The notes under the pieces: model-generated
What the model saw: only the letters and a program-made list of their open reading frames with translations
What the model was told of the DNA's origin: nothing
Database searches by the model: none
Assembly: GCF_009765445.1 (NCBI RefSeq)
Contig: NZ_WHOY01000031.1
Location: forward strand, 3,877,606-3,941,605
Length of the DNA: 64,000 nt
DNA from: Pantoea sp. BAV 3049
Lineage (GTDB): Bacteria > Pseudomonadota > Gammaproteobacteria > Enterobacterales > Enterobacteriaceae
Reading direction: 5' to 3'
Made by a program: the position numbers and the translations under genes
Part shown: positions 41,922 through 53,549 of the stretch, piece after piece
How positions within the stretch are numbered: the first letter of the stretch is position 1
How the letters are laid out: each line of letters starts with the position of its first letter

Positions 41922-43633
41922 TGAATGAAAAACACCCTGGACCGCTGGTGGTTGAAGGCAAACTGACCGATGCCGAGCGCCTGAAAAAAGAGAGCAACTA
42001 CCTGCGTGGCACCATCGCCGAAAATTTGCAGGACGGCCTGACCGGTGGCTTCACCGGCGATAACTTCCTGCTGATCCGTTTTCACGGCATGTACCAGCAG
42101 GACGACCGTGACATTCGTGCCGAGCGAGCGGAGCAGAAGCTGGAGCCGCGCCACGCGATGATGCTGCGTTGCCGTCTGCCGGGCGGGATCATCACGCCGA
42201 AGCAGTGGCTGGGCATCGACAAGTTCGCTGAAGAGAACACCATCTATGGCAGCATCCGTCTGACTAACCGCCAGACCTTCCAGTTCCACGGCATCCTGAA
42301 GGGCAACGTCAAACCTGCGCACCAGATGCTGAGCGAAGTGGGGCTGGATTCGCTGGCTACCGCCAACGATGTGAACCGTAACGTGCTGTGTAGCTCCAAT
42401 CCGGTGGAGTCTGAGCTGCATCAGGAAGCTTACGAGTGGGCGAAGAAGCTTTCCGAGCATCTGCTGCCACAAACCCGCGCCTATGCGGAAATCTGGCTGG
42501 ATAAGGAAAAGGTCGCGACCACCGATAAAGAGCCGATCCTCGGCGAAACTTATCTGCCGCGTAAGTTCAAAACCACCGTGGTGGTGCCGCCGCATAACGA
42601 TGTGGATCTGCACGCCAACGACCTGAACTTCATTGCGATTGCCGAGAAGGGCAAGCTGATCGGCTTCAACCTGCTGGTGGGCGGCGGCCTGTCTATCGAT
42701 CACGGTAATAAAGCCACCTACGCCCGTACCGCCAGCGAGTTCGGCTATCTGCCGGTGGATAAAATTCTGGACGTGGCAGAAGCGGTGGTTACCACTCAGC
42801 GCGACTGGGGTAACCGTACCGACCGTAAAAACGCCAAAACCAAATACACCCTGGAGCGCGTGGGCGTGGACACCTTTAAAGAGGAAGTCGAGCGTCGCGC
42901 CGGGATCAAACTTGAACCGATCCGTCCTTATGAATTCACCACCCGTGGCGACCGCTTCGGCTGGGTAAAAGGCATCGATAATCAATGGCACCTGACGCTG
43001 TTTATTGAAAACGGTCGTCTGCTGGATTATCCGGGCCGCCCGCTGAAAACCGGGATTGCGGAAATCGCCAAAGTGCATAAAGGCGACTTCCGCCTGACCG
43101 CCAATCAGAACCTGATTGTGGCTGGCGTGCCGGCAGCGGATAAAGCAAAAATCGAGCAGCTTGCCCGTGAGCATGGGCTGATGGAGAGCGTCACCGCCCA
43201 GCGTGAAAACTCGATGGCCTGCGTGGCGTTTCCGACCTGCCCGCTGGCGATGGCCGAAGCCGAGCGCTTCCTGCCGGAATTCGTCACCCGCGTGGAAGGC
43301 ATCATGACTGCACACGGCGTGGGTGATGAGCACATCGTGCTGCGCGTGACCGGCTGCCCGAACGGCTGTGGTCGTGCACTGCTGGCCGAAATTGGCCTGG
43401 TGGGCAAGGCGCCGGGCCGCTACAACCTGCATTTGGGGGGTAACCGCATCGGCACGCGCATCCCGCGCATGTACCGTGAAAACATCACCGAAGACGAAAT
43501 TTTGTCTACCCTTGATGAATTAATGGGCCGCTGGGCCACAGAACGCGAAGCCGGTGAAGGCTTTGGCGATTTCACCATCCGCACTGGCGTGGTGAAACCG
43601 GTTCTTGACCCGGCCCGCGATTTTTGGGAATGA
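41921..43633 (+). CDS. cysI: sulfite reductase hemoprotein subunit CysI
   Basis: The siroheme- and 4Fe-4S-containing beta subunit of NADPH-sulfite reductase, 570 aa as in E. coli. The cluster-ligand cysteines are present in [10 protein letters not shown] with the preceding MACVAF, and in [10 protein letters not shown]. Duplicated ferrodoxin-like and siroheme-binding domains cover the chain. It needs the siroheme made by CysG, encoded at 46025. Confidence 0.97.
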   Translation: MNEKHPGPLVVEGKLTDAERLKKESNYLRGTIAENLQDGLTGGFTGDNFLLIRFHGMYQQDDRDIRAERAEQKLEPRHAMMLRCRLPGGIITPKQWLGIDKFAEENTIYGSIRLTNRQTFQFHGILKGNVKPAHQMLSEVGLDSLATANDVNRNVLCSSNPVESELHQEAYEWAKKLSEHLLPQTRAYAEIWLDKEKVATTDKEPILGETYLPRKFKTTVVVPPHNDVDLHANDLNFIAIAEKGKLIGFNLLVGGGLSIDHGNKATYARTASEFGYLPVDKILDVAEAVVTTQRDWGNRTDRKNAKTKYTLERVGVDTFKEEVERRAGIKLEPIRPYEFTTRGDRFGWVKGIDNQWHLTLFIENGRLLDYPGRPLKTGIAEIAKVHKGDFRLTANQNLIVAGVPAADKAKIEQLAREHGLMESVTAQRENSMACVAFPTCPLAMAEAERFLPEFVTRVEGIMTAHGVGDEHIVLRVTGCPNGCGRALLAEIGLVGKAPGRYNLHLGGNRIGTRIPRMYRENITEDEILSTLDELMGRWATEREAGEGFGDFTIRTGVVKPVLDPARDFWE

Positions 43634-43645
43634 CGGAGGCTTGAT

Positions 43646-44377
43646 ATGGCTGTACTCGATCTCTCAGCACTGAATGATTTACCGAAAGTTGAGCGCGTGA
43701 TGGCGCTGGCGGAAATCAATACGAATCTGGAAAAACTCTCCGCAGAAGAGCGCGTGATTTGGGCGCTGGAAAACCTGCCCGGCGAAGCGGTGCTCTCTTC
43801 CAGCTTTGGGATCCAGGCTGCAGTGAGCCTGCATCTGGTGACGCGGGCGAAGCCGGATATTCCGGTGATCCTCACGGACACTGGCTATCTGTTCCCGGAA
43901 ACCTACCAGTTTATTGATGAGCTGACAGACAAACTCGGCCTGAATCTGAAGGTGTTCCGCGCTGAGCAGAGTGCCGCCTGGCAGGAAGCGCGCTACGGCA
44001 AACTTTGGGAGCAGGGCGTGGAAGGGATCGAGCGCTACAACCTGATCAATAAGGTAGAGCCGATGAACCGGGCGCTGGAAACGCTGAACGGCCAGACCTG
44101 GTTCGCCGGTCTGCGCCGTGACCAGTCCAGCAGCCGCGCCAGTCTGCCGGTGCTGGCTATCCAGCGTGGCGTGTTCAAGGTGCTGCCGATTATCGACTGG
44201 GATAACAAGCAGGTTTACAGCTACCTCAAAGAACACGGCCTGGGTTATCACCCGCTGTGGGATCAGGGATATCTGTCAGTGGGCGATACGCACACCACGC
44301 GCAAATGGGAACCGGGGATGGCGGAAGAGGAAACCCGCTTCTTTGGCCTGAAGCGCGAGTGTGGGCTGCACGAGTAA
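43646..44377 (+). CDS. cysH: PAPS reductase CysH
   Basis: CysH reduces 3'-phosphoadenylylsulfate to sulfite with thioredoxin or glutaredoxin. The 243-aa protein (E. coli 244) has the PP-loop-like [10 protein letters not shown] motif, the [13 protein letters not shown] segment and the C-terminal catalytic ECGLHE with the single redox cysteine. It has no 4Fe-4S cysteine pairs, so it is the PAPS type and not the APS type. It is the last gene of cysJIH. Confidence 0.97.
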   Translation: MAVLDLSALNDLPKVERVMALAEINTNLEKLSAEERVIWALENLPGEAVLSSSFGIQAAVSLHLVTRAKPDIPVILTDTGYLFPETYQFIDELTDKLGLNLKVFRAEQSAAWQEARYGKLWEQGVEGIERYNLINKVEPMNRALETLNGQTWFAGLRRDQSSSRASLPVLAIQRGVFKVLPIIDWDNKQVYSYLKEHGLGYHPLWDQGYLSVGDTHTTRKWEPGMAEEETRFFGLKRECGLHE

Positions 44378-44449
44378 TCAGCTGCCGTTCTTTCAAATGG
44401 CTCTGCACTCACGGCGTAGGCTCCAGACTGGCAGCCTGCGCCCTTTCTT

Positions 44450-44734
44450 CTATTCCCCGACCAACCCCGCGAACTCATCCGCTGCACGGGTCACATTCAC
44501 CTTCGTTACCTCATAGTCGGCCACGGCCTGGAAGGCGTCTTCCGCCAGAATGGTGTTCAGCCGCTCGCGATCGATATCCGCAGCAATGATCAGACCGCCG
44601 GTGCGCGGATCCTTACGGCCAGCGGCAATAAATACTCCGGCATCGAAATACTTATCCAGCCATGTAAGATGCGCGTCCAGCACGGCTTCAACTTCTTCCA
44701 GCGGGCGAGTGTAGTTCAGGCTGACGATGTACAT
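44450..44734 (-). CDS. YciI family protein
   Basis: A 94-aa dimeric alpha-beta barrel (ferredoxin-like) protein of the YciI/DUF1330-like group. The N-terminal IVSLNYTRP strand, a conserved His in LDAHLTWLDKYF, and AGRKDPRTGG with a following DIDRE are typical. The biochemical role of this family is mostly unknown; some members act as small dehydrochlorinase- or muconolactone isomerase-like enzymes. It lies 9 bases after iap on the same strand and may be cotranscribed. Confidence 0.8.
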   Translation of the reverse strand: MYIVSLNYTRPLEEVEAVLDAHLTWLDKYFDAGVFIAAGRKDPRTGGLIIAADIDRERLNTILAEDAFQAVADYEVTKVNVTRAADEFAGLVGE

Positions 44735-44743
44735 TGCGACTCC

Positions 44744-45769
44744 TTAAGACGTTATTTTTGGGTTTGCCAGATCAGCGATCAGCGGCAGAAGAATTTTTAC
44801 GCTGTTGTGCATACGCTGGCTGATGCGCCCCGGTAGCCAGCGATCCAGCCAGGCAAGGTTATCCAGCGCGGCCTGGTGGCGGGTGGTACCCTGCGGGAAG
44901 TGTCGGCTGATAGCGCGCTGCTGCTGGCCATCTTTCCCGCCCAGCTCCCAGTCGGTGGCACGTACGCTCAGCAACGGGAAACCGGCCTTATCGAACAGGT
45001 CCACTGCCGGTTCAGTCCTGACGGCTTTACCCCGGCTGGCCGTTGGGATGCCGCTGGCCCGGGCGATAGCCAGTGCCCTGTCGCGGGTCTGCCGTGCCAC
45101 GGGTTCTGGCGTGTTAGCCCCGCTGTCGAAATAAAGTTTATTCCCCACCACCAGGCTGTCCAGTTTGATCACCAGCAGAGTATTCTTTTTCTCCTCCGGC
45201 TTCATTCGTGCGAGGTAGTCTTCCTCGCCACGCTGGCCCAGCTCCTCGCCGCTCAGCGCGACAAAGCGCAGGCTGTAATGCAGGGGCACTTTGCTCAGCC
45301 GCTGCGCCAGTTCCAGCATCACGCCCAGCCCGGAGGCGTTGTCGTCGGCTCCCTGCAGCGTCAGGCCGCCCAGGTTCTTCTGGCGATCGCTGTCGCTCTG
45401 CGGCAGCCAGGTATCCGAGTGGGTAATAATGATGATTTGCTGTGGAACCGCTCCGGTTCTCGCCGCCACCACGCTGGTTGCGGTCACCGTGTGTGGCGTA
45501 AGGTGACCATTCTGTGACTTATAGTGATAGTGGGCGGTAAAGTCTCTTTTATTGCTGTCAAAACCCAGCTGCTGAAACTGCTGTTGCAGATAGTCCGCGG
45601 TCAGCATCTCAGCCGGGCTGCCAGCCATCCGGCCGGGAAAATAGGTGGCGATATGCCGCAGCTGCTGCTCGGCATAGTGACCCTCGGCCACGGTTGCCGC
45701 GTGCAGAGGGAAAAGGGCACCGCAGGAGAGCAACGCAGCCAGCGCGCTCAGGCGGAGTCGGGAAAACAT
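44744..45769 (-). CDS. iap: aminopeptidase Iap (alkaline phosphatase isozyme conversion)
   Basis: A periplasmic M28-family zinc aminopeptidase that in E. coli removes the N-terminal arginine of alkaline phosphatase. The 341-aa protein has a signal peptide (residues 1-24, ending LHAA), a zinc-ligand histidine in ITHSDTW, the bridging aspartate in GADDNASGLG, and the glutamate pair in LSGEELGQ. In E. coli it likewise lies next to, and divergent from, the cysDNC operon. Confidence 0.9.
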   Translation of the reverse strand: MFSRLRLSALAALLSCGALFPLHAATVAEGHYAEQQLRHIATYFPGRMAGSPAEMLTADYLQQQFQQLGFDSNKRDFTAHYHYKSQNGHLTPHTVTATSVVAARTGAVPQQIIIITHSDTWLPQSDSDRQKNLGGLTLQGADDNASGLGVMLELAQRLSKVPLHYSLRFVALSGEELGQRGEEDYLARMKPEEKKNTLLVIKLDSLVVGNKLYFDSGANTPEPVARQTRDRALAIARASGIPTASRGKAVRTEPAVDLFDKAGFPLLSVRATDWELGGKDGQQQRAISRHFPQGTTRHQAALDNLAWLDRWLPGRISQRMHNSVKILLPLIADLANPKITS

Positions 45770-46024
45770 GTAGCGTCCTTAGTCGTCATCCTGTGACGAG
45801 CCTGCGAAATATTTTTGCTGCACCAGTATGAAAGTGTGACCGCCATTGCACAATTTCAATCTCTCTGAAATGGCCGCAATATCATCCGTTAAGCACATTT
45901 TGTCCTTAGCATTGCCAGGGCGTTATTCCATTCAGTAACTACTCATTCCAATTAGTAATTTCATAACCCTTAAGCCCGGGCCGTATAGTCTCGTTAACTT
46001 TTTGTTATTAGCGACCAGACAGAC
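45770..46024 (+). promoter_or_regulatory. divergent iap-cysG control region
   Basis: 255 bases. A TATAGT -10-like hexamer at 45984-45989 lies about 35 bases before the cysG start. At 17 bases upstream of it only TCATAA is found, a poor -35, as expected for a CysB-activated promoter. The AT-rich stretch 45930-45970 is a likely activator region. Confidence 0.45.
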
Positions 46025-47440
46025 GTGGACTATCTCCCGATTTTTGCAGACATCCGAAACAAACCGGTGCTGATCGTTGGCGGCGGTGATGTCGCTGCGC
46101 GCAAAATTGACCTCCTGCGTCGCGCGGGTGCCCACGTGTTGATTGTGGCCCGGGAACTTTGCGCAGAACTGTCGCGGCTAGAAAGCAGCGGCTCCGTTGA
46201 GTGGTTCGCGCAGGAATACCAGAGCAGCCAGCTGGACAGGGTGTATCTGGTGATTGCCGCTACTGATGACAGCGAGCTGAATGGCCGGGTGTTCAGCGAT
46301 GCCAGCGAGCGCCGCCTGTTAGCTAACGTGGTGGATGACCAGCCGAAGTGCTCCTTTATCTTCCCGTCGATTGTCGATCGTTCTCCACTGGTGGTGGCTA
46401 TCTCTTCCAGCGGTACCGCACCGGTTCTGGCCCGACTGCTGCGCGAAAAGCTGGAAGCGCTGCTGCCGGGAAATCTCGGACAGATGGCGGAAATTGCCGG
46501 TCAGTGGCGGGACAAGGTTAAACAACGTTTCGACAAAATGTCCGAACGCCGTCGCTTCTGGGAAACCGCCTTTAACGGCCTGTTTGCCAGCCAGGTCGCT
46601 TCCGGCAACGTTTCCGGCGCGAAACAGACGCTGGACCAGCAGCTGTCAGATCCGGAAGCCAGCCAGGGTGAAATCATCCTGGTCGGTGCCGGCCCTGGCG
46701 ATGCCGGACTGCTGACGCTGCGCGGTCTGCAGGTGATGCAGCAGGCCGATGTGGTGCTGTATGACCATCTGGTCAGCGACGAAATCCTTGATTTGGTTCG
46801 CCGCGATGCCGATCGCATCTGCGTCGGTAAACGTGCCAATGCCCATACTGTGCCGCAGGAAGAGACGAACCGCCTGCTGATCGAACTGGCGTTAAAGGGC
46901 AAACGAGTGGTGCGCCTGAAGGGCGGCGATCCGTTTATCTTTGGGCGCGGTGGAGAAGAGTTACAGGCTGCGGTGGAGGCCGGCATTCCCTTCCAGGTGG
47001 TGCCGGGCGTGACGGCGGCTGCAGGCGCAACGGCCTATGCCGGGATCCCCTTAACTCACCGCGACCATGCGCAAAGCGCGCTGTTTATTACCGGTCACTG
47101 CCGCGCCGATGGCGAAGGTATGGACTGGCCGTCACTGGCCCGTGCCCGGCAGACGCTGGCTATTTATATGGGTACGGTGAAAGCGGCAGAGATCTCCGCC
47201 CAACTGATTGCCCATGGCCGCGACGCTCAGACGCCGGTTGCGGTAATTGGTCGTGGAACACGTCAGGATCAGCAGGTGTTGATTGGGACACTGGAAGAAT
47301 TAGAAGCACTCGCGCAACGCGCGCCAACGCCAGCCCTGTTAGTGATTGGGGAAGTGGTTAACCTGCATCAGCAACTGGCGTGGTTTCAACATTCAGCGCA
47401 GCAGGCCGGACGTGAGTCCGCCGTTGTGAATTTGGCTTGA
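46025..47440 (+). CDS. cysG: siroheme synthase CysG
   Basis: A trifunctional enzyme that methylates uroporphyrinogen III, oxidises precorrin-2 and inserts iron to make siroheme for CysI. The 471-aa protein begins with a GTG codon. Its N-terminal dehydrogenase/ferrochelatase domain starts with [14 protein letters not shown]. The C-terminal methyltransferase has [15 protein letters not shown], the [13 protein letters not shown] motif and PLTHRD. In E. coli cysG is in the nir operon; here it leads cysDNC, putting siroheme supply under sulfur control. Confidence 0.95.
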   Translation: MDYLPIFADIRNKPVLIVGGGDVAARKIDLLRRAGAHVLIVARELCAELSRLESSGSVEWFAQEYQSSQLDRVYLVIAATDDSELNGRVFSDASERRLLANVVDDQPKCSFIFPSIVDRSPLVVAISSSGTAPVLARLLREKLEALLPGNLGQMAEIAGQWRDKVKQRFDKMSERRRFWETAFNGLFASQVASGNVSGAKQTLDQQLSDPEASQGEIILVGAGPGDAGLLTLRGLQVMQQADVVLYDHLVSDEILDLVRRDADRICVGKRANAHTVPQEETNRLLIELALKGKRVVRLKGGDPFIFGRGGEELQAAVEAGIPFQVVPGVTAAAGATAYAGIPLTHRDHAQSALFITGHCRADGEGMDWPSLARARQTLAIYMGTVKAAEISAQLIAHGRDAQTPVAVIGRGTRQDQQVLIGTLEELEALAQRAPTPALLVIGEVVNLHQQLAWFQHSAQQAGRESAVVNLA

Positions 47441-47449
47441 GGAAAAGTT

Positions 47450-48358
47450 ATGGATCAAAAACGACTCACCCACCTGCGTCAACTGGAAGCGGAAAGTATC
47501 CATATCATCCGTGAAGTGGCGGCAGAATTCGGCAACCCGGTAATGATGTACTCCATCGGGAAGGACTCTTCAGTGATGCTGCACCTGGCGCGTAAGGCGT
47601 TCTATCCCGGCACGCTGCCGTTCCCGCTGCTGCATGTGGACACCGGCTGGAAATTCAAAGAGATGTACGAGTTCCGCGACCGTACAGTGAAAGAGATCGG
47701 GGCTGAGCTGCTGGTGCACCGCAATCCGGAAGGCGTGGCAATGGGCATCAACCCGTTCGTCCACGGCAGCGCCAAGCACACTGACATTATGAAAACCGAA
47801 GGCCTCAAGCAGGCGCTGAACAAGTATGGCTTTGATGCCGCGTTCGGCGGTGCCCGGCGCGATGAAGAGAAGTCCCGCGCCAAAGAGCGTATCTACTCCT
47901 TCCGCGACCGTTTCCACCGCTGGGACCCGAAAAACCAGCGTCCTGAGCTGTGGCACAACTACAACGGCCAGATCAACAAGGGTGAAAGCATTCGCGTGTT
48001 CCCGCTCTCCAACTGGACCGAGCTGGATATCTGGCAGTACATCTTCCTGGAAAACATCGACATCGTTCCGCTGTATCTGGCTGCACCGCGCCCGGTTCTG
48101 GAGCGTGATGGCATGCTGATGATGATCGATGACGATCGGATTAATTTACAACCTGGCGAAGAGATCAAGCAGCGTATGGTGCGTTTCCGTACCCTTGGCT
48201 GCTGGCCGCTGACCGGCGCGGTGGATTCTGAGGCGCAGACGCTGCCGGAGATCATTGAAGAGATGCTGGTTTCCACCACCAGTGAACGTCAGGGCCGCGT
48301 GATTGACCGCGATCAGTCCGGCTCGATGGAGCTGAAAAAACGCCAGGGTTATTTCTGA
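47450..48358 (+). CDS. cysD: sulfate adenylyltransferase subunit 2 CysD
   Basis: The small, catalytic subunit of ATP sulfurylase, which makes adenylylsulfate from ATP and sulfate in complex with CysN. The 302 aa match E. coli. The PP-loop motif [14 protein letters not shown] is at about residues 34-47, with HVDTGWKF and [16 protein letters not shown] downstream. It lies 9 bases after cysG and 10 before cysN. Confidence 0.97.
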   Translation: MDQKRLTHLRQLEAESIHIIREVAAEFGNPVMMYSIGKDSSVMLHLARKAFYPGTLPFPLLHVDTGWKFKEMYEFRDRTVKEIGAELLVHRNPEGVAMGINPFVHGSAKHTDIMKTEGLKQALNKYGFDAAFGGARRDEEKSRAKERIYSFRDRFHRWDPKNQRPELWHNYNGQINKGESIRVFPLSNWTELDIWQYIFLENIDIVPLYLAAPRPVLERDGMLMMIDDDRINLQPGEEIKQRMVRFRTLGCWPLTGAVDSEAQTLPEIIEEMLVSTTSERQGRVIDRDQSGSMELKKRQGYF

Positions 48359-48368
48359 GGAGCCAGTT

Positions 48369-49796
48369 ATGAATACCGTCATTGCACAACAAATTGCCGA
48401 CCAGGGCGGCGTGGAAGCCTGGCTGCACGCTCAGCAACACAAAAGTCTGCTGCGTTTTCTCACCTGCGGCAGCGTCGACGATGGCAAGAGCACGCTGATT
48501 GGCCGCCTGCTGCACGACACACGCCAGATTTATGAAGATCAGCTCTCTTCGCTGCATAACGACAGCAAACGTCACGGCACCCAGGGCGAGAAGCTGGACC
48601 TGGCGCTGCTGGTGGATGGCCTGCAGGCTGAGCGCGAGCAGGGCATTACCATTGATGTGGCCTATCGTTATTTCTCCACCGAGAAGCGTAAGTTCATCAT
48701 TGCCGACACGCCGGGACATGAGCAGTACACCCGTAACATGGCGACCGGCGCTTCTACCTGCGACCTGGCCATCCTGCTGATCGATGCCCGTAAAGGCGTG
48801 CTGGATCAGACCCGCCGTCACAGCTTTATCTCCACGCTGCTGGGCATCAGGCATCTGGTTGTCGCGGTGAACAAGATGGATCTGGTGGAATACAGCGAAG
48901 AGCGTTTTGAGCAGATTAAGCAGGACTATCTCGATTTCGCCAATCAGCTGCCCACCGATCTGGATATCCGCTTTGTGCCGCTTTCCGCGCTGGAAGGCGA
49001 AAACGTTGCCAACCCAGGCGAGGCGATGGGCTGGTACAGCGGCCCGACCCTGCTGGACGTGCTGGAAACGGTGGAAGTGAAGCGCGTGGTAGAACAGCAG
49101 CCAATGCGCTTCCCGGTGCAGTATGTCAACCGTCCTAACCTGGATTTCCGGGGTTATGCCGGGACGCTGGCTTCCGGTTCGGTACATGTCGGACAGCGCG
49201 TGAAAGTACTGCCCTCCGGCGTGGAGTCATCCATTGCCCGTATCGTGACCTTCGACGGTGACCTGCAGGAAGCCCAGGCCGGTGAAGCGATTACTCTGGT
49301 GCTGAAAGACGAAATTGATATCAGCCGTGGCGATCTGCTGGTTGAAGCCGGTGCCCAGCTGAAGCCGGTTCAGGCCGCCAGCGTTGACGTGGTCTGGATG
49401 GCGGAACAGCCGCTGTCGCCTGGCCAGAGCTTCGACATCAAAATCGCCGGCAAGAAAACCCGCGCCCGCGTGGAAAACATTCAGTATCAGGTGGAGATCA
49501 ACAGCCTGACGCAACGCACGGTGGAAAGTCTGCCGCTGAACGGCATTGGCCTGGTGGACCTGACCTTTGACGAACCGATGGTGCTGGACAAATATCAGCA
49601 GAATCCGGTCACCGGCGGGATGATCTTCATCGATCGCCTGACCAATGTCACCGTGGGTGCCGGAATGATCCGCGAGCCGCAGGAAGATGGGGTGCAGGAC
49701 AGCGGCAACGTCAGTGCCTTTGAGCTGGAACTGAACGCGCTGGTGCGTCGTCACTTCCCACACTGGGGTGCACGCGATCTGTCAGGCGGTAAGTAA
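48369..49796 (+). CDS. cysN: sulfate adenylyltransferase subunit 1 CysN
   Basis: The GTPase subunit of ATP sulfurylase; GTP hydrolysis drives adenylylsulfate formation by CysD. The 475-aa protein is EF-Tu-like, with the G1 motif [14 protein letters not shown]3 DTPGHEQY and G4 NKMD, followed by two beta-barrel domains. The next gene, cysC, begins one base after the stop. Confidence 0.97.
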   Translation: MNTVIAQQIADQGGVEAWLHAQQHKSLLRFLTCGSVDDGKSTLIGRLLHDTRQIYEDQLSSLHNDSKRHGTQGEKLDLALLVDGLQAEREQGITIDVAYRYFSTEKRKFIIADTPGHEQYTRNMATGASTCDLAILLIDARKGVLDQTRRHSFISTLLGIRHLVVAVNKMDLVEYSEERFEQIKQDYLDFANQLPTDLDIRFVPLSALEGENVANPGEAMGWYSGPTLLDVLETVEVKRVVEQQPMRFPVQYVNRPNLDFRGYAGTLASGSVHVGQRVKVLPSGVESSIARIVTFDGDLQEAQAGEAITLVLKDEIDISRGDLLVEAGAQLKPVQAASVDVVWMAEQPLSPGQSFDIKIAGKKTRARVENIQYQVEINSLTQRTVESLPLNGIGLVDLTFDEPMVLDKYQQNPVTGGMIFIDRLTNVTVGAGMIREPQEDGVQDSGNVSAFELELNALVRRHFPHWGARDLSGGK

Positions 49797-49797
49797 T

Positions 49798-50406
49798 ATG
49801 GCAGCCTCACACGATGAAAATGTTGTCTGGCATTCGCACGCGGTAACACGTGCGGAGCGCGAGCGGCAGCACGGCCATCAGGGCGTGCTGCTGTGGTTTA
49901 CCGGGCTGTCCGGCTCGGGAAAATCCACTGTTGCAGGCGCGCTGGAACAGGCGCTGCATCAGCTTGGCGTCAGCACCTACCTGCTGGATGGTGACAATGT
50001 GCGTCACGGGCTGTGCCGCGATCTGGGCTTCAGCGATGAAGACCGTAAAGAGAACATCCGCCGGGTCGGCGAGGTTGCCAGGCTGATGGTCGATGCCGGT
50101 CTGGTGGTGCTGAGCGCATTTATCTCCCCACACCGTGCCGAGCGCCAGATGGTGCGGGATATGTTGGGAGAAGGGCGCTTTATCGAGGTCTTTGTTGATA
50201 CCCCGCTGGCTATTTGTGAGCAACGTGATCCGAAAGGGTTATACAAGAAAGCCCGTGCCGGGGAGCTGCGCAATTTCACCGGCATCGACTCGGTTTATGA
50301 AGCGCCGGTGGAGCCAGAAATTCACCTTAATGGTGAACAATTGGTAACAAAATTGCTGGTTCAAGTGTTAGATCTGCTGCGCGAGCGCGATATTATCAAC
50401 TCCTGA
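49798..50406 (+). CDS. cysC: APS kinase CysC
   Basis: CysC phosphorylates adenylylsulfate to PAPS, the substrate of CysH. The 202-aa protein has the P-loop GLSGSGKST (about residues 36-44), DGDNVRHGL, and the phosphoserine-type segment [12 protein letters not shown]. The start at 49798 gives the usual family N-terminus; an in-frame start at 49768 lies within cysN. It ends cysGDNC. Confidence 0.96.
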   Translation: MAASHDENVVWHSHAVTRAERERQHGHQGVLLWFTGLSGSGKSTVAGALEQALHQLGVSTYLLDGDNVRHGLCRDLGFSDEDRKENIRRVGEVARLMVDAGLVVLSAFISPHRAERQMVRDMLGEGRFIEVFVDTPLAICEQRDPKGLYKKARAGELRNFTGIDSVYEAPVEPEIHLNGEQLVTKLLVQVLDLLRERDIINS

Positions 50407-50462
50407 GATAGCCACGGCAAAACGCCTCAGAGCGGGCCGTATTTCGCGTCAACAGGATACTT

Positions 50463-50783
50463 ATGCATAACGTTACGCCCATGCTGGCCCGCAAAGAAGA
50501 TCGCGACCAGGAAGAGATTTCCTGGTCGTTCCCCGGTGGGGTGGTCGGCTTTGCCTCCTACTGGTTCGCCCTGGCGATCCCGTTCATTCTGTACGGCTCC
50601 AACACGCTGTTTTTCTTCCTCTATACGTGGCCTTTCTTTCTGGCGCTGCTGCCTGTCTCGGTGCTGATCGGTATCGCGGTCAGCGTGCTGTTACGCGGTC
50701 ATCTGATCTGGACGCTGCTGCTCACTGCGGTGGTGGTGGTCACTGTTTTCTGGCTGTTATTCACCCTTTTAAGTGGATGGTAA
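50463..50783 (+). CDS. ygbE: YgbE family (DUF3561) inner-membrane protein
   Basis: A conserved enterobacterial protein of unknown function (106 aa; E. coli YgbE 107). The first 30 residues are polar and charged (RKEDRDQEEISWSFPGGVVG). Three hydrophobic segments follow (about 30-50, 52-74 and 80-104). It lies between cysC and ftsB, as in E. coli. Confidence 0.88.
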   Translation: MHNVTPMLARKEDRDQEEISWSFPGGVVGFASYWFALAIPFILYGSNTLFFFLYTWPFFLALLPVSVLIGIAVSVLLRGHLIWTLLLTAVVVVTVFWLLFTLLSGW

Positions 50784-50983
50784 GCGGCTGGTTGTCAAAA
50801 TACGGCCGCCCGTGCGGCAAAATCTGATGTCCGAATCCCCACTGCGGTTACAAAATTTTGCCTGAGATCCGCTCTCAGGTCTGGAGATTGTTCACCAATT
50901 CGCCAATCTGCGGCTATTTCGCCGGTAAAGTGGAGTCGGATGGAAAGTTATGGGATGATTGAGCCGTTTTTCAGGGGGCGGGG

Positions 50984-51304
50984 ATGGGAAAACTGACGCT
51001 GCTGTTACTTGCTTTACTTTGCTGGCTGCAATATTCGCTCTGGCTGGGCAAGAACGGCTTACATGACTATACGCGCGTTAATGACGATGTTGCGGTGCAA
51101 CAGGCCAGTAACGCCAAGCTAAAAGCGCGAAACGATCAGCTGTTTGCAGAAATCGACGACCTTAACGGCGGTTCTGAGGCAATTGAGGAACGCGCACGCA
51201 ACGAGCTGGGGATGATCAAACCCGGTGAGACCTTCTATCGCCTTGTGCCGGATCAGAACAAACGAAACGCGCAGCAGGGTAATCCGAATATTCAGCAACG
51301 ATAA
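50984..51304 (+). CDS. ftsB: cell division protein FtsB
   Basis: A bitopic divisome protein that forms the FtsQLB complex with FtsQ and FtsL. The 106-aa product has a short N-terminus, one transmembrane helix (residues 3-21), and a periplasmic coiled coil (about 30-70; [22 protein letters not shown]), then the conserved [20 protein letters not shown]. It is followed within 3 bases by ispD. Confidence 0.95.
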   Translation: MGKLTLLLLALLCWLQYSLWLGKNGLHDYTRVNDDVAVQQASNAKLKARNDQLFAEIDDLNGGSEAIEERARNELGMIKPGETFYRLVPDQNKRNAQQGNPNIQQR

Positions 51305-51307
51305 TTG

Positions 51308-52021
51308 ATGAACAAAACTGGTATACCGGACATTATTGCCGTGGTGCCCGCCGCGGGAATTGGCAGCCGGATGCAGTCCGGGTGCCCCAAGCAGTATCTC
51401 GCCATTAATGGTAAAACCATTCTGGAACACTCGCTCGACAGCCTGCTGGCCCATCCGGCCATCAGCCGCATTATTGTCGCCATCAGCCCTGCCGATCCCT
51501 GGTTTACTGCACTGCCCATTGCGGCCGATCCTCGTATTACGGTGGTGAAAGGCGGCAAAGAGCGGGCCGATTCCGTGCTGGCTGGACTGCAGGCCGCTAC
51601 TGCCGCGCACTGGGTGCTGGTGCATGATGCTGCCCGTCCTTGCCTGCACCCTGATGACTTAACGCGCTTGCTGGCGATCACCGCTACCAGTCGCGTGGGC
51701 GGGATCCTCGCCGCGCCGGTCCGCGACACGATGAAGCGCGCCGAGGCTGGCAAACAGGCCATCGCGCATACGGTAGACCGCGAGGCGCTGTGGCACGCGC
51801 TGACTCCGCAGCTGTTTCCGCTGGTGCTGCTGCGCGACTGCCTGCACCGGGCGTTGCAGGAGGGGGCTACAATTACCGATGAGGCCTCTGCCCTTGAACA
51901 CTGTGGCTACCATCCGGAACTGGTGGTCGGTCGCAGCGACAATATCAAGGTGACGCGGCCGGAAGATCTGGCGCTGGCGGCGTTTTACCTGATTCAACGA
52001 CATAATAAGGAGAGCGCATAA
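51308..52021 (+). CDS. ispD: MEP cytidylyltransferase IspD
   Basis: IspD joins CTP and 2-C-methyl-D-erythritol 4-phosphate in the non-mevalonate isoprenoid pathway. The 237-aa protein has the nucleotide-binding [11 protein letters not shown] with the CPKQYL lysine, [13 protein letters not shown] and VHDAARPC. The ATG at 51308 is preferred to a TTG at 51305. The stop overlaps the ispF start (TAATG). Confidence 0.96.
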   Translation: MNKTGIPDIIAVVPAAGIGSRMQSGCPKQYLAINGKTILEHSLDSLLAHPAISRIIVAISPADPWFTALPIAADPRITVVKGGKERADSVLAGLQAATAAHWVLVHDAARPCLHPDDLTRLLAITATSRVGGILAAPVRDTMKRAEAGKQAIAHTVDREALWHALTPQLFPLVLLRDCLHRALQEGATITDEASALEHCGYHPELVVGRSDNIKVTRPEDLALAAFYLIQRHNKESA

Positions 52022-52500
52022 TGCGTATCGGCCACGGTTTTGATGTTCATGCCTTTGGCGGCGAAGGTCCGCTGATTATTGGTGGCGTGCGAATTCCTTA
52101 TGAAAAAGGCCTGCTGGCCCATTCCGATGGCGATGTGGCGCTGCATGCGCTGACTGATGCGCTGCTTGGCGCAGCGGCATTGGGTGATATCGGTAAACTT
52201 TTTCCGGACACTGACGATGCTTATAAAGGGGCAGACAGCCGCGTACTGCTGCGTGAAGCACTGCGACAGATTGAAAAGAAAGGCTACCGCGTGGGCAACG
52301 TCGACGTCACCATTATTGCTCAGGCCCCGAAAATGCTGCCGCACGCCCCGCAGATGCGCATTAACATCGCGGAAGACCTGGAGATTCACATGGACGAGGT
52401 TAACGTCAAAGCCACCACCACCGAGAAGCTGGGCTTCACCGGGCGTGGCGAAGGCATTGCCTGTGAAGCCGTCGCGCTGCTGTTTAAGGCGGAAAAGTGA
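52021..52500 (+). CDS. ispF: MEcPP synthase IspF
   Basis: IspF cyclises CDP-ME 2-phosphate to 2-C-methyl-D-erythritol 2,4-cyclodiphosphate. The 159-aa trimeric zinc enzyme has metal ligands in [10 protein letters not shown] (Asp8, His10), [11 protein letters not shown] and FPDTD, plus the C-terminal [16 protein letters not shown]. It overlaps ispD by 1 base and truD by 1 base. Confidence 0.97.
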   Translation: MRIGHGFDVHAFGGEGPLIIGGVRIPYEKGLLAHSDGDVALHALTDALLGAAALGDIGKLFPDTDDAYKGADSRVLLREALRQIEKKGYRVGNVDVTIIAQAPKMLPHAPQMRINIAEDLEIHMDEVNVKATTTEKLGFTGRGEGIACEAVALLFKAEK

Positions 52501-53549
52501 TGGGACTGGCCGATCTGAGCTGGCTGCACGGGCAGCCCACCGCCACCGGCGTGGTGAAGGCGAACCCGGAAGATTTTATTGTTATTGAAGATCTTGGCTA
52601 CCGGCCAGACGGTGACGGCGAACAGCTGCTGGTGCGCATCCGCAAAAACGGCTGCAACACCCGTTTTGTGGCCGAAGCGCTGGCGAAATTTGCCGGTATC
52701 CATCCTCGTGATGTCAGCTTTGCCGGGATGAAAGACCGCCACGCGGTGACCGAACAGTGGTTTTGCCTGCGCATTCCGGGCAAAGAGACACCGGACCTGT
52801 CCGCATTTCAGCTGGAAGGCTGCGAAGTGCTGGAGAGCGCCCGCCACCGCCGTAAATTGCGGACCGGCGCACTGCAGGGCAATGCGTTCACGCTTATTCT
52901 GCGTCAGATCTCCGATCGCGATGCGGTGGAGCAGCGTCTGCAGCAGATCGCTGCAGCGGGTGTACCCAACTATTTCGGCGTCCAGCGCTTCGGGCATAAC
53001 GGCAATAATCTGCTGATGGCTCAGCGCTGGGCGTCAGATGAGATCCGCGTGCGCGAACGTAATAAGCACAGCTTCCTGCTCTCGGCGGCCCGCAGTGCGT
53101 TGTTTAATCAGGTGGCGAGCGACCGTCTGTCGCAGCAGGGTTCTCTGAAAGAGGTGTTGGCCGGAGATGCGCTGCAGCTTACCGGGCGCGGTAGCTGGTT
53201 TGTGGCCGAAGAGCCTGAGCTTGAGTCACTGCAGGACCGTGTGAACAACAATGAACTGCGTGTGACCGCTCCGCTTCCCGGAAGCGGAGCCTGGGGAACT
53301 CAGGGCGCGGCACTGGCGTTTGAGCAGCAGAGCCTGGCAGATAACAGCATGCTGATTGGCCTGCTGGAACGCGAACGGGTTGAAGCTGCCCGTCGGGCCA
53401 TGCTGGTGGTGCCGCGCGATCTGCGCTGGAGCTGGTGGGATGACGTCACCGTCGAGCTGAACTTCTGGCTTCCTGCTGGCAGCTTTGCCACCAGCGTGGT
53501 GCGCGAGATAGTCCAACAGCCCCAAGGCGAAACCGACGTGGACGAATAA
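52500..53549 (+). CDS. truD: tRNA pseudouridine(13) synthase TruD
   Basis: TruD makes pseudouridine 13 in tRNA-Glu. The 349-aa protein has the catalytic aspartate in [15 protein letters not shown] (about residue 80), plus NYFGVQRFG and the TRUD insertion domain. The ATG at 52500 overlaps the ispF stop; a GTG at 52497 is also possible. Confidence 0.95.
   Translation: MGLADLSWLHGQPTATGVVKANPEDFIVIEDLGYRPDGDGEQLLVRIRKNGCNTRFVAEALAKFAGIHPRDVSFAGMKDRHAVTEQWFCLRIPGKETPDLSAFQLEGCEVLESARHRRKLRTGALQGNAFTLILRQISDRDAVEQRLQQIAAAGVPNYFGVQRFGHNGNNLLMAQRWASDEIRVRERNKHSFLLSAARSALFNQVASDRLSQQGSLKEVLAGDALQLTGRGSWFVAEEPELESLQDRVNNNELRVTAPLPGSGAWGTQGAALAFEQQSLADNSMLIGLLERERVEAARRAMLVVPRDLRWSWWDDVTVELNFWLPAGSFATSVVREIVQQPQGETDVDE

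Noticed and set aside
41918-43432. 504-aa minus-strand ORF opposite cysI
   Set aside because: Fully antisense to conserved cysI with shadow-type composition.
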